From JAKFWF01 sp031374115 (GTDB lineage: Bacteria; Pseudomonadota; Alphaproteobacteria; Rhizobiales; Hyphomicrobiaceae), in assembly GCA_031374115.1 (NCBI GenBank), contig JANMNO010000005.1:1-64000 (forward strand): a DNA stretch of 64,000 bases. The letters are read 5' to 3'. Positions 32,773 through 41,832 of this stretch are shown piece by piece; the stretch's first letter is position 1; each line of letters starts with the position of its first letter. The notes under the pieces were generated by a model. It was given only the letters and a program-made list of their open reading frames with translations, was not told the DNA's origin and ran no database searches. The translations under genes were made by a program, and so were the position numbers.

Positions 32773-33075
32773 ATGACCTCGCCTCGCCCGAAAGCAGTGC
32801 CCACCACGCAGATAACGAACGATCAGACGGTGACGACAGAATGGCGCTTCGCGCCTGGCGCGGAAACCGGCTGGCATCGTCATGGGATGGACTACGTTGT
32901 GGTGCCGATGACGACGGGCACGTTGCTGCTTGAAGAACCCGGTGGCGGCACCCGCGAGGCTCCGCTTACCGCAGGCAAACCCTATTTCAAATCGGAAGGC
33001 GTCGAGCACAACGTCGTCAACGCCAACGCTTTTGAATTCGTCTTCATCGAGATCGAGTTGAAAAAGCGGACCTGA
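32773..33075 (+). CDS. Small cupin-domain protein
   Basis: A 100-residue protein. The start at MTSPRPKAV is preferred; an upstream ATG 13 codons before is possible. The cupin barrel is seen from TEWRFAPGAETGWHRHGMDYVVVPMTTGTLLLEE, with the metal-binding pattern G-x5-W-H-R-H, through to GVEHNVVNANAFEFVFIEIEL, the second cupin motif with its His. Single-cupin proteins of this size have varied roles, such as sugar or small-molecule binding, isomerase or dioxygenase. No specific one is indicated. Its stop codon directly abuts the stop of the convergent binding-protein gene. Confidence 0.8.
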   Translation: MTSPRPKAVPTTQITNDQTVTTEWRFAPGAETGWHRHGMDYVVVPMTTGTLLLEEPGGGTREAPLTAGKPYFKSEGVEHNVVNANAFEFVFIEIELKKRT

Positions 33076-33966
33076 TCAGTACAAGCGGGTGCGGAAATAC
33101 TGCAGGACCAGCTCGTCAAACCGGCCACTCGAGCGCACGCGTTTCAATGCCCCGTTGATCTGCACTTTGAGTTCGGAATCGCCCTTGGGAATGGCGATAG
33201 CGATGCCCTCGCCGAAATAGCGCGGCTCCAAGAACGGTCCACCGCGCAACTCACAGCACTCTTTCGACGCGGTGCCATTGATCCAAAGGGCGAGCGCGAT
33301 GCCATCGTCGAAAACCAGGTCGATTTTGCCCTGCATCAATGCGTCGAGAGTTGCTTCGGCGGTGTCAAAAGGCGTGACACGGCCGAGGCGGAAGAATTCC
33401 GTCAGATAGGCCTCGTGTGTCGTGCCTTTGGTGACGCCGATCCGCTTACCCTCGATGCCGTCCGGCGTGATTTCGAGCTTGGCTGCGTCGCGGCGGCCGG
33501 CAAACCTCGCGGCAGTATGAAAATAGCGATCCGTGAAGTCGACGGTCTTGAGCGCTTTGGCGGTCACGACGTGGCCGGCAATTACCGCATCGCCTTCGCC
33601 CTTGGCCGCAGCGGGAAGCAGCTCGTCCCAGTTGCGCACTTGAATGTCGCACGTGACAGTCAGCTCCAAACATAACGCGCGCGCCAAGTCGACATTGAAG
33701 CCGGTGAGCACTCCTTCATCGTCGTAATAATTGAAAGGTGGGAAGTCTGCCTCGGTTAAGACGCGCAGGACGACGCGACGCGCGGACTGGGGTGGCGCAG
33801 CAATCTCCGGCGGTTTGACTTCTTGCGAGAAGGTCGATGCGGGAGCGGAGCAAAGCAGAAGCGCGAGGCAAAAGGCGGCCAGCGCCACGCGCGATAGTGT
33901 GACGACCGCTATCAATATAGCGGACGTGAAGTTCGAGCCGAGCATTGTTTTTTCCGAACCAAGCAT
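33076..33966 (-). CDS. Family 3 (amino-acid type) ABC substrate-binding protein, solitary
   Basis: A 296-residue exported protein; starts at 33966 and 33945 are both possible. The signal segment is VALAAFCLALLLCSAPASTFS. The fold is shown by LRVLTEADFPPFNYYDDEGVLTGFNVDLARAL, VRNWDELLPAAAKGEGDAVIAG, TDRYFHTAARFAG, GKRIGVTKGTTHEAYL and KIDLVFDDGIALALWI. These match SBP_bac_3 proteins that bind amino acids or other small polar compounds. No permease or ATPase gene is beside it, so it may serve a distant transporter. Four clustered cysteine positions (CLELTVTC; ECCEL) suggest disulfides. Confidence 0.85.
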   Translation of the reverse strand: MLGSEKTMLGSNFTSAILIAVVTLSRVALAAFCLALLLCSAPASTFSQEVKPPEIAAPPQSARRVVLRVLTEADFPPFNYYDDEGVLTGFNVDLARALCLELTVTCDIQVRNWDELLPAAAKGEGDAVIAGHVVTAKALKTVDFTDRYFHTAARFAGRRDAAKLEITPDGIEGKRIGVTKGTTHEAYLTEFFRLGRVTPFDTAEATLDALMQGKIDLVFDDGIALALWINGTASKECCELRGGPFLEPRYFGEGIAIAIPKGDSELKVQINGALKRVRSSGRFDELVLQYFRTRLY

Positions 33967-34104
33967 TTGCCGCCCACACCTGGGCTGATACCCCGGTATC
34001 CCACAATTAGAAACAACAACTAATATCTCGTTTGAATGATTGCTACGTGCATTGCATGTGGGCCTCGGCGTCGTTCCAGTAAAGTGTGTCTCTTGGTGCG
34101 GTCA

Positions 34105-35964
34105 ATGAGTGCAAGCGAGCGTGCTGATTTTGCGGCGCCTCGCGACGCTTTAGAGAGCAGCGATTTCGATTACGTGCGTGCAGCAGCGCGCCAGTACAGC
34201 TTTCTGGTCGGGCCGCTGTGCAGTGAAGCCGAATTATTCCAAGCGACGAGCCGGGCGCTAAGGCAAAGCGTGCGCCCGCACGATATCTTGCTGTCGGAAG
34301 GGGTCATCACGCGGGATGCCTATGTCGAATTCCTCGCAATGCACCTGCGCATCGCCTTTCTCCGGCCGGGTCAGGTGCCGCTTGGCGCGACCATACTGAT
34401 CGATGGTACCAACTTCGATCCCGACGTACTGGCAGAGATTGCGATCGACTATCGCGCTCATGAACAGGAGATCGCGTTTGCCACACCCGACGCGTTGGAT
34501 AGCCTCGAGTCCCCTCAGATCCGAGAGCGCCGCCTGAACCGAGCGGTGCGCGGCTTGCGGCATCTCGACCCGAGGCTCTCGGCCGCCGGTCCGATCAAAC
34601 TTTGGCAGCTCGTCGCGTTGTTAATCGGGATAGGACTCGTGATCGGCGGTAGCGTCGTTGCGCCAGGAGCAACGCGAACTGCGTTGCTGGTCTGCATAAC
34701 AGTGCCGTTTTTTCTCGTGGTGCTGTTTCGCGTCATCGCCCTGGGCATGGCGATCCAAGGCGCAGGACCATCGAACTCAGGTGCATCTCGCCTACGAACA
34801 GACAGCGAATTACCCGTGTATTCCGTAATGGTTCCGCTGTTTCGAGAGTTTGAAGTTCTCCCAGATCTGATCGCGGCATTGTCGCGCCTTGACTATCCGG
34901 CGGCAAAGCTTGACTGCATGCTGATCTTGGAAGCCAGCGATCGCCAAACTATCGCGCTTGCGCGGAAGCTCGCGTTGCCTGCTTACATGCGGGTGGTTGT
35001 GGTGCCCGATTGTGCACCCCGGACCAAGCCAAAGGCTCTCAACTATGCGATGCAGTTGGCGCATGGCGAATACATCGCGGTCTACGATGCCGAGGACATG
35101 CCAGATCCGCTTCAACTGCGAAAGGCAATTGCAGCCTTCGACGCCGGCGGCGAAAAGGTCGTGTGCGTGCAGGCGAGCCTCGCCATACATAACGCGCGAG
35201 CCAGCTGGCTGACACGGCAGTTCGCACTTGAATACGCAGCTTTGTTCGATGGACTCCTGCCGGCGCTGACGCGATATCGGTTGCCGGTACCGCTCGGCGG
35301 CACATCGAACCACTTTCGCCGCGATTTTCTTGAACGGATCGGTGGTTGGGATCCCTATAACGTCACAGAGGACGCTGACCTGGGCATGCGGATCGCACGT
35401 GCACACGGTCAAATCGTCATGATCCGATCGACCACGTGGGAAGAAGCACCGGCGCGGCTGCGACCATGGATCGGACAACGCACGCGCTGGCTTAAGGGCT
35501 GGATGCAAACCTACCTCGTGCATATGCGCAGCCCTGGCCGGCTGTTGCGCGAGCTCGGTTTTGTCGATTTTGCAGCGTTTCAGGCCTTGATGGGCGGCGT
35601 GCTCCTATCGAGTTTGTTTCATCCGCTGTTTTATCTGTTGCTCGCCTGGGAGCTCTGGACTGGCGAATTCTTGGCTTCCAGCAGCGCCATCCTCGACCAG
35701 GGTTTTCTGCTGCTGGCCGGGTTCAACATGATCGCGGGCTACGTAAGTGCGATGGCGCTTGCCGCCGTCGCCACCATGCGTAGCGGCAGGCGGGCGTTAT
35801 CGCCCTATGTCCTGCTCATGCCAGTATATTGGCTACTGATATCGTATGCCGCCTGGCGGGCCATGGTACAGTTGGCCATCGCACCGCATTTCTGGGAAAA
35901 GACCGAACACGCCGCACGGCGCAAGATCTGGGATCGCCCGTCGACCTCCAGAGTTCGGCGTTAA
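34105..35964 (+). CDS. Membrane family 2 glycosyltransferase with N-terminal GspE-like domain
   Basis: A 619-residue protein from MSASERADF; an upstream ATG at 34036 is open but less likely. Residues 45-150 resemble the GspE/EpsE N-terminal domain (RPHDILLSEGVITRDAYVEFLAMHL). Two helices (about 165-210) precede the GT-A domain with VPLFREFEVLPDLIAAL, the metal-binding YDAEDMPDP, the acceptor-site TEDADLGMRI, and QRTRWLKGWMQT, a QxxRW motif of processive synthases. Several helices close the protein. This is the pattern of cellulose synthase-like or exopolysaccharide glycosyltransferases. The polymer is unknown and no other EPS genes are nearby. Confidence 0.87.
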   Translation: MSASERADFAAPRDALESSDFDYVRAAARQYSFLVGPLCSEAELFQATSRALRQSVRPHDILLSEGVITRDAYVEFLAMHLRIAFLRPGQVPLGATILIDGTNFDPDVLAEIAIDYRAHEQEIAFATPDALDSLESPQIRERRLNRAVRGLRHLDPRLSAAGPIKLWQLVALLIGIGLVIGGSVVAPGATRTALLVCITVPFFLVVLFRVIALGMAIQGAGPSNSGASRLRTDSELPVYSVMVPLFREFEVLPDLIAALSRLDYPAAKLDCMLILEASDRQTIALARKLALPAYMRVVVVPDCAPRTKPKALNYAMQLAHGEYIAVYDAEDMPDPLQLRKAIAAFDAGGEKVVCVQASLAIHNARASWLTRQFALEYAALFDGLLPALTRYRLPVPLGGTSNHFRRDFLERIGGWDPYNVTEDADLGMRIARAHGQIVMIRSTTWEEAPARLRPWIGQRTRWLKGWMQTYLVHMRSPGRLLRELGFVDFAAFQALMGGVLLSSLFHPLFYLLLAWELWTGEFLASSSAILDQGFLLLAGFNMIAGYVSAMALAAVATMRSGRRALSPYVLLMPVYWLLISYAAWRAMVQLAIAPHFWEKTEHAARRKIWDRPSTSRVRR

Positions 35965-35975
35965 CCGAATATTCT

Positions 35976-36049
35976 TGGAGCGGGCGAAGGGAATCGAACC
36001 CTCATCAACAGCTTGGGAAGCTGCCGCATTACCACTATGCTACGCCCGC
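35976..36049 (-). tRNA. tRNA-Gly (anticodon CCC)
   Basis: Read on the minus strand, the acceptor arms GCGGGCG (from 36049) and CGCCCGC (to 35980) pair fully. The discriminator is T and CCA is encoded at 35978-35976. The D loop contains AGTGGTAAT. The anticodon stem GCAGC/GCTGT encloses the loop TTCCCAA, giving anticodon CCC. The T arm AGGGTTCGATTCCCT is canonical. The gene lies 12 bases after the glycosyltransferase stop, in the opposite orientation. Confidence 0.95.
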
Positions 36050-36271
36050 CGATGCAGTATTACTAGACGGTTTTCGCGACCTTCGGCAAGCACGCAAACA
36101 GTTATTCACCTTTCCGCGCCTCTCCTGGTGTACCGCTCGGCGACGATAGGCGTTTCGCAAAAACCCACACGCGCGCGCGCAACACCACCATTGCAAGTTG
36201 GCTCGGCTCCGGCTTTGATGGGCCATGGCGGTCGCAACGCTACCGCCCCGACCAAAAACCTGGAGGGTTGC

Positions 36272-37870
36272 ATGCAAGGAACTGCGAAACGCCTGCTTGG
36301 CGCCGGCCTCGCCGTGCTCGTCGGCACGGTGACACCAGTTGCCGCCAAGACGCTTGTCTACTGCACTGAAGGCTCGCCGGAAAACTTCACGCCGGCCATC
36401 AACACCACCGGCACGAGCTTCGATGCCGCCCGGCCGGTTTACGATCAACTCGTGATCTTCGAACGTGGAACGACGAAAGTGTCGCCCGGTCTCGCCGAAA
36501 GCTGGGAAGTCAGTCCGGATGCGCTCACGATCACCTTTAAGCTTCGAAAGGGTGTCAAATTTCATTCGGGCGTCAACAACTTCAAGCCGACGCGCGACTT
36601 CAACGCCGATGACGTGATCTGGACCTTCAACCGGATGTGGAAGGCGGACCACCCCTACGCCAAGGTTTCCGGCGGCAAATATGACTACTTCGCCGACATG
36701 GACATGGCCAAGCTCCTCGATAGTCTTACCAAGACCGACGACTACACCTTGGTGATGAAGTTGAAGGAGCCGAATGCGCCGATGCTGGCGAACCTCGCCA
36801 TGGACTTTGCGACAATACACTCCGCCGAGTATGCCGACATGCTCGACAAGGCCGGGAAGAAGGAGCAACTCGACCAGCTACCCGTTGGCACCGGGCCTTT
36901 TTCGTTCGTCGCATATCAGAAGGATGCTGTGATCCGTTATAAGAAGAACCCGGACTATTGGGGCGAGAAGGCTCTCGTCGACGATCTGGTTTACGCCATC
37001 ACGCCCGACCCGACCGCTCGCTACTCGAAGTTGAAGGCTGGCGAGTGCCACTTCATTATTGCGCCGCGTCCGGCCGATCTGCCTGAAATCGCCAAAGATA
37101 CGACCCTGAAGACCTCAAGTCTGGCCGGACTCAATATCGCGTATTGGGCCTTCAACGTGCAAAAGCCTCCCTTCGACAAGAAGGAAGTTCGCCAGGCGAT
37201 GAACATGGCGATCGATAAGGCGACGATTATTCGCGACGTCTACCTTGGTGCCGGACAAGCCGCGAAGAACATGATCCCGCCGACGCTGTGGGGCTACAAC
37301 GACGCGGTGAAGGATTACCCCTATGATCCCGCCAAGGCGAAGGAGCTGCTGGCGAAGGCCGGCATAACGACACCGCTCGAAATCGACCTTTGGTACATGC
37401 CGGTGCAGCGGCCGTATAATCCGAACGCCAAGCGCATCGCTGAAATGATGCAGTCGGACTTGGCCAAGATCGGCGTCAATGCCAAGCTCGTCACATACGA
37501 ATGGGGCGAGTATCGCAAACGTGCCCAGCAAGGCGAGCACATGACCGCCCAATTGGGGTGGACCGGCGACAACGGCGATCCTGATAACTTCTTCTTCCTG
37601 CGCGGTTGCTCTGGCGCGCGCGCCGGCGGACAGAACATCACGAAGTGGTGCAACAAAGAATTCGATGAACTTCTCGTCAAGGCGCGCGGCCTATCGAACA
37701 TTGCCGAGCGCACCAAGCTCTACGAGCAGATGCAGGTGATCATGAAGGAAGAAGCACCCGACCTGACGCTCGCCCACTCTGTTGTCTATGAGGCAATGCG
37801 CAAGGAAGTCGAGGGCTACAAGCAGGGCCCCCTCGGCGCCCATCACTTCAAGGGCGTCGATGTGAAGTGA
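36272..37870 (+). CDS. Dpp/Opp-type ABC importer substrate-binding protein
   Basis: A 532-residue exported protein. GGAGGG precedes the ATG at 36272 and a signal peptide follows (LLGAGLAVLVGTVTPVAA). The mature protein begins KTLVYCTEGSPENFTPAINTTG and has VYDQLVIFERGTTKVSPGLAESW, ADDVIWTFNRMW, PVGTGPFSFVAYQKD, PFDKKEVRQAMNMAIDK and GDNGDPDNFFFLRGC. These match family 5 binding proteins of the DppA type (dipeptides, heme, delta-aminolevulinate). The next four genes are the cognate permeases and ATPases. The frame is open far upstream through the tRNA, but no start there is credible. Confidence 0.93.
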   Translation: MQGTAKRLLGAGLAVLVGTVTPVAAKTLVYCTEGSPENFTPAINTTGTSFDAARPVYDQLVIFERGTTKVSPGLAESWEVSPDALTITFKLRKGVKFHSGVNNFKPTRDFNADDVIWTFNRMWKADHPYAKVSGGKYDYFADMDMAKLLDSLTKTDDYTLVMKLKEPNAPMLANLAMDFATIHSAEYADMLDKAGKKEQLDQLPVGTGPFSFVAYQKDAVIRYKKNPDYWGEKALVDDLVYAITPDPTARYSKLKAGECHFIIAPRPADLPEIAKDTTLKTSSLAGLNIAYWAFNVQKPPFDKKEVRQAMNMAIDKATIIRDVYLGAGQAAKNMIPPTLWGYNDAVKDYPYDPAKAKELLAKAGITTPLEIDLWYMPVQRPYNPNAKRIAEMMQSDLAKIGVNAKLVTYEWGEYRKRAQQGEHMTAQLGWTGDNGDPDNFFFLRGCSGARAGGQNITKWCNKEFDELLVKARGLSNIAERTKLYEQMQVIMKEEAPDLTLAHSVVYEAMRKEVEGYKQGPLGAHHFKGVDVK

Positions 37871-37947
37871 CGTTCTTGCAGCTTGCTTAACAGGACCTGC
37901 GGGCCGGCCGGGACAATCTCGCGCCGGCTCGAAATCTAGCGAAACTC

Positions 37948-38961
37948 ATGATCAAATACCTCCTCACCCGCCTAGCCCTGACCGTGCCGACGTTCGTCGC
38001 ACTGATGTTCATCACCTTTGTCGCGATCCGCCTGGTGCCGGGCGATCCGGTCGAGGTGCGGGTAGGGGAGCGTGGGATCAGCCCGGAGAGGCTTGCCGAA
38101 TTCCGCAAGGATCTCGGACTGGATCAACCCGTTTGGAAACAATTCCTCGACTATGTCTGGGCCCTTCTGCACGGCGACTTTGGCACCTCCGTCGTCACCA
38201 ATGAAAAAGTTCTCACCGAGTTCTTTACTCTGTTTCCGGCAACAGTTGAACTGTCGCTTGCCGCCATGTTGTTGGCGGTGCTGATCGGCGTTCCAGCTGG
38301 CGCGACAGCGGCCGTGAAACGCGGCAGCTGGTATGACCAAACGTTGATGGGGATTTCCGTCGCCGGCTTTTCGATGCCGATTTTTTGGTGGGGTTTGCTG
38401 TTGATCATGCTGGTCGCCGAACGGCTTCACTGGACCCCCGTTTCTGGCCGTATCGATCTGATCAAATACTACTTCGAGCCGGTTACCGGCTTCATGCTGA
38501 TCGACAGTATTCTGTCGGGTCAGAAAGGCGCGTTCAAGGATGCTTTGCATCATCTAATACTGCCGATGATCGTGCTCGGCACGGTTCCCCTTGCTGTCAT
38601 AGCACGCATGACGCGATCCTCGATGCTGGAAGTCTTGAGCGAGGATTATGTCCGCACCGCGCGCGCCAAGGGCTTGTCGCCGTTCCGCGTCATCGGGTTG
38701 CATGCACTTCGCAATGCATTGATCCCCGTCGTTACCGTGATCGGACTTTCCATCGGCTCGTTGATGGCCGGCGCTGTGCTCACAGAGACGATCTTCTCGT
38801 GGCCAGGCGTCGGCAAGTGGTTGATCGAGGCAATCGGCCGGCGAGATTACCCGGCCCTGCAAGGTGGCGTCATGCTGGTGTCGGCGATCGTCATTCTCGT
38901 CAACGTGTTCGTCGATTTCCTTTACGGCGTCATCAATCCCAGGATCCGCCATGGCCACTGA
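37948..38961 (+). CDS. Dpp/Opp-type ABC permease subunit B
   Basis: A 337-residue membrane protein with six main helices. It begins MIKYLLTRLALTVPTFVALMFITFVAIRLVPGDPVEVRVG, the characteristic N-terminus of DppB/OppB permeases. The EAA-type cytoplasmic loop that contacts the ATPases is RTARAKGLSPFRVIGLHALRNALIPV. The insert between helices three and four (SGRIDLIKYYFEPVTGFM) is typical for DppB. The last 11 bases overlap the next permease gene. Confidence 0.93.
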   Translation: MIKYLLTRLALTVPTFVALMFITFVAIRLVPGDPVEVRVGERGISPERLAEFRKDLGLDQPVWKQFLDYVWALLHGDFGTSVVTNEKVLTEFFTLFPATVELSLAAMLLAVLIGVPAGATAAVKRGSWYDQTLMGISVAGFSMPIFWWGLLLIMLVAERLHWTPVSGRIDLIKYYFEPVTGFMLIDSILSGQKGAFKDALHHLILPMIVLGTVPLAVIARMTRSSMLEVLSEDYVRTARAKGLSPFRVIGLHALRNALIPVVTVIGLSIGSLMAGAVLTETIFSWPGVGKWLIEAIGRRDYPALQGGVMLVSAIVILVNVFVDFLYGVINPRIRHGH

Positions 38962-39862
38962 CACGACAATCGTAGCTCCTGTTGCGAGTACGACCGGCGA
39001 TCAGTCGCCACTGGCCGCATTCTGGGCCGCGTTCTGCGAAAACAAAGGCGCAGTTGGCGGGCTCGTCGTGTTGAGCTTTATCGTTCTATTGGCGCTGCTG
39101 GCCGATTTCATTACACCGCATCCTCCGCTCGAACAATTTCGCGATGCCGTGAAGGCGCCGCCAGTCTGGGACGAAGGCGGCTCATGGCGTTTCATTCTCG
39201 GCACAGATGGTCTCGGCCGTGACATGCTTACCCGCATCATCTACGGCGCGCGGGTATCACTGTTCATCGGTCTTGCCGTCATGGGCGTTTCGTTTGTGCT
39301 GGGTGTCCTTCTCGGCCTGATCGCGGCGTTCCAGGGCGGCGCACTCGACCTCGTCATCACCCGCGTGATGGATTTGATCATGGCGGTGCCGGGATTGGTC
39401 TTGGCGATATTGATCGTTGCCGTGCTTGGGCCGAGCCTCGCCAACACCATTGTCGCCGTCACCGTCGTGTTCCTGCCGCGCTACGTCCGGCTGGTGCGCG
39501 CCTCGGCACTCGCTGAACTCGGCAAGGAGTACGTCACCGCCGCACGTGTCACTGGCGTTGGCAAGTTGCGCCTGATGTTCGTCACCGTGCTGCCGAACTG
39601 CCTCGCCCCTCTTATCGTTCAATCGGCGCTCGGCGTATCGGAAGCGATACTCGAAGCGGCGGCGTTGGGCTTCCTCGGGCTCGGCGCGCAACCGCCAACG
39701 CCAGAGTGGGGCGCGATGCTGGCTGACGCCCGCGAGTTCATCCGCTCCAACCCCTGGATCGTGACGCTGCCCGGTTTGGCGATCCTGATCACCGTCGTCT
39801 CGATCAATCTGATGGGTGACGGCTTGCGCGACGCTCTCGACCCCAAATTGCAGAGGTCGTGA
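38951..39862 (+). CDS. Dpp/Opp-type ABC permease subunit C
   Basis: A 303-residue membrane protein. The start at MATDTTIV lies inside the end of the B subunit gene, indicating coupling. Typical DppC features are FILGTDGLGRDMLTRIIYGARVSLFIGL near residue 80, RVMDLIMAVPGLVLAI, the EAA loop YVTAARVTGVGKLRLMFVTVLPN, and PEWGAMLADAREFI followed by LMGDGLRDALDPKL at the end. The gene overlaps the next start in GTGA. Confidence 0.93.
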   Translation: MATDTTIVAPVASTTGDQSPLAAFWAAFCENKGAVGGLVVLSFIVLLALLADFITPHPPLEQFRDAVKAPPVWDEGGSWRFILGTDGLGRDMLTRIIYGARVSLFIGLAVMGVSFVLGVLLGLIAAFQGGALDLVITRVMDLIMAVPGLVLAILIVAVLGPSLANTIVAVTVVFLPRYVRLVRASALAELGKEYVTAARVTGVGKLRLMFVTVLPNCLAPLIVQSALGVSEAILEAAALGFLGLGAQPPTPEWGAMLADAREFIRSNPWIVTLPGLAILITVVSINLMGDGLRDALDPKLQRS

Positions 39863-40860
39863 ACTCCCAAATGCCGCTCCTTGAAATCCGCAACCTGTCC
39901 GTTTCCTTCGCCACGCGACGTGGCCCTTTTCGCGCCGTCGAGGGTTGCGACATCATCGTCGATGAAAATGAAGTGCTGGCGATCGTCGGCGAGTCGGGGT
40001 CCGGCAAATCAGTTGCCATGCTCGCGGTCATGGGGTTGTTGCCGTGGACCGCGACCGTCACCGCCGACAAGATGAATTTCGCTGGTACCGATCTGCGCGC
40101 GCTCTCGCCGAAGGACAAGCGAAAGATCATCGGCCGCGATATCACAATGATCTTTCAGGAGCCGATGTCCTCGCTCAACCCATGCTTCACTGTCGGTTTC
40201 CAAATCGGCGAGACGCTCAAGACCCATCTCGGGCTCGACAAGAAGGCGCGCAGGCAACGTTCGATCGAACTGCTCGAACTCGTCGGCATTACCGAGCCCG
40301 AGCAACGTCTATCGGCTTTCCCGCATCAGTTGTCCGGCGGCATGAGCCAACGGGTGATGATTGCGATCGCACTCGCGTGCCGGCCCAAACTTCTCATCGC
40401 CGATGAACCCTCAACCGCGCTCGACGTCACGATCCAGGCGCAAATTCTCGATCTGTTATTGAAGCTCAAGAATGAAACCGGGCTAGGGCTGGTGCTGATC
40501 ACGCACGACATGGGTGTCGTCGCTGAAACCGCCGACCGCGTCATCGTGCAATATTCGGGACGGCAAGTAGAGCAGGCAAAAACGGTCGATCTGTTTCGCA
40601 GCCCGCATCACCCATATACGCATGCGCTCCTCGCGGCACTGCCGGAGCGCGCCACCGGCCGCCGCCTGCCTGCGATTGCCGGCATGGTACCGGGTCAGTT
40701 CGACCGGCCTGCCGGATGCCTGTTTTCGCCGCGCTGCGCATTTGCAACCGCACACTGCGTAGCGGAACCGCCACCGAGAGCGCCGATCGATTTAGGAGCG
40801 GCGCTTTGCTGGACGCCGCTGGTGGACGGGCGTCCGATTGCGCTAGAGGCGGCGCAATGA
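39859..40860 (+). CDS. Dpp/Opp-type ABC ATPase subunit D
   Basis: A 333-residue ATPase. The GTG start overlaps the previous stop; an ATG four codons later is the alternative. Walker A is GESGSGKSVAML near residue 50, the signature is LSGGMSQRVMIAIALAC, Walker B is LLIADEPSTALDV, and the H-loop is LVLITHDMGVVAE. The C-terminal oligopeptide/dipeptide domain holds the cysteine set CLFSPRCAFATAHC of the Opp/Dpp ATPases, which may bind an Fe-S cluster. It pairs with the next gene. Confidence 0.93.
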   Translation: MNSQMPLLEIRNLSVSFATRRGPFRAVEGCDIIVDENEVLAIVGESGSGKSVAMLAVMGLLPWTATVTADKMNFAGTDLRALSPKDKRKIIGRDITMIFQEPMSSLNPCFTVGFQIGETLKTHLGLDKKARRQRSIELLELVGITEPEQRLSAFPHQLSGGMSQRVMIAIALACRPKLLIADEPSTALDVTIQAQILDLLLKLKNETGLGLVLITHDMGVVAETADRVIVQYSGRQVEQAKTVDLFRSPHHPYTHALLAALPERATGRRLPAIAGMVPGQFDRPAGCLFSPRCAFATAHCVAEPPPRAPIDLGAALCWTPLVDGRPIALEAAQ

Positions 40861-41813
40861 CAGTCGTCCTCGAAGCACAGAAGCTGACGCGCGATTACCA
40901 CGTCAGACGTGGCGCCTTCAAAGAGCCCGCAGTCGTGAAAGCACTTGCAGGCGTGTCGTTTTCACTGGCAGCCGGGCGAACGCTCGCGGTTGTCGGCGAA
41001 TCTGGCTCAGGTAAGTCGACGCTAGCTCGCTTGGTCACGTTGATCGAAACGCCGACCGCCGGATCACTGTCGATTAACGGCCGCGATGTCACACTGGCGA
41101 ACGCATCCGAACAGGCGCAGCTGCGGCGCGACATCCAGATCGTATTTCAGAACCCCTATGGATCTCTAAATCCCCGTCAACGCGTTGGGGCAGCGATCGA
41201 GGAGCCGCTGCTCGTCAATACGGACATGAACCCGTCGGATCGCACGGCGACCGCCAGGGCGATGATGGCGAAGGTCGGGTTGCGGCCCGAGCACTACGAT
41301 CGCTACCCGCACATGTTCTCGGGAGGCCAGCGCCAGCGCATTGCGATTGCGCGCGCCTTGATCATGAAACCGAAAATTCTCGTGCTCGACGAACCGGTGT
41401 CTGCCCTCGACGTGTCGATCCGTGCGCAGGTGCTGAACCTGCTTGCGGAGCTGCAGGAGGAAATGAACGTCGCTTACCTGTTCATCTCGCACGATCTATC
41501 CGTTGTGCGTCACATCGCCGACCATGTTCTCGTCATGTATCTCGGTCACGCCGTCGAGATAGGCACGCGCGAGGTTATCTTTTCAGATCCAAAGCACCCG
41601 TACACGCGCGCGCTGTTGTCGGCGACGCCGGTGGCCGATCCTGGCGCCAAGAAAGAACGTATCATCCTGCAAGGTGAACTACCGTCACCCTTCAGTCCGC
41701 CGCCTGGCTGCCCGTTCAGTTCACGCTGCCCGATCGTCGTCGATAAGTGCCGCGCAGAGCGTCCTCCGCTCGAAGGTGGTTCCTCGCATTCGGTCGCCTG
41801 CTGGAGAGCTTGA
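40857..41813 (+). CDS. Dpp/Opp-type ABC ATPase subunit F
   Basis: A 318-residue ATPase; ATG overlaps the D subunit stop as ATGA. Walker A is GESGSGKSTLARLV, the Q-loop is IVFQNPYGSLNPRQRV, the signature is FSGGQRQRIAIARAL, Walker B is ILVLDEPVSALDV, and the H-loop is LFISHDLSVVRHI. The C-terminus has the cysteine motif CPFSSRCPIVVDKC. It is the partner of the preceding ATPase. A ribokinase-family gene follows 19 bases later. Confidence 0.93.
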   Translation: MTVVLEAQKLTRDYHVRRGAFKEPAVVKALAGVSFSLAAGRTLAVVGESGSGKSTLARLVTLIETPTAGSLSINGRDVTLANASEQAQLRRDIQIVFQNPYGSLNPRQRVGAAIEEPLLVNTDMNPSDRTATARAMMAKVGLRPEHYDRYPHMFSGGQRQRIAIARALIMKPKILVLDEPVSALDVSIRAQVLNLLAELQEEMNVAYLFISHDLSVVRHIADHVLVMYLGHAVEIGTREVIFSDPKHPYTRALLSATPVADPGAKKERIILQGELPSPFSPPPGCPFSSRCPIVVDKCRAERPPLEGGSSHSVACWRA

Positions 41814-41832
41814 TTTCGGAAGGGCCTGCACA

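Noticed and set aside
35976..36049. tRNA-Gly as an integration site for a mobile element
   Set aside because: No duplicated 3' tRNA segment, integrase or mobility gene was seen in the window.
35846..36271. Upstream extension of the Dpp binding-protein frame through the tRNA
   Set aside because: It would cross tRNA-Gly and the glycosyltransferase end. The start at 36272 has a good ribosome-binding site and a signal peptide.
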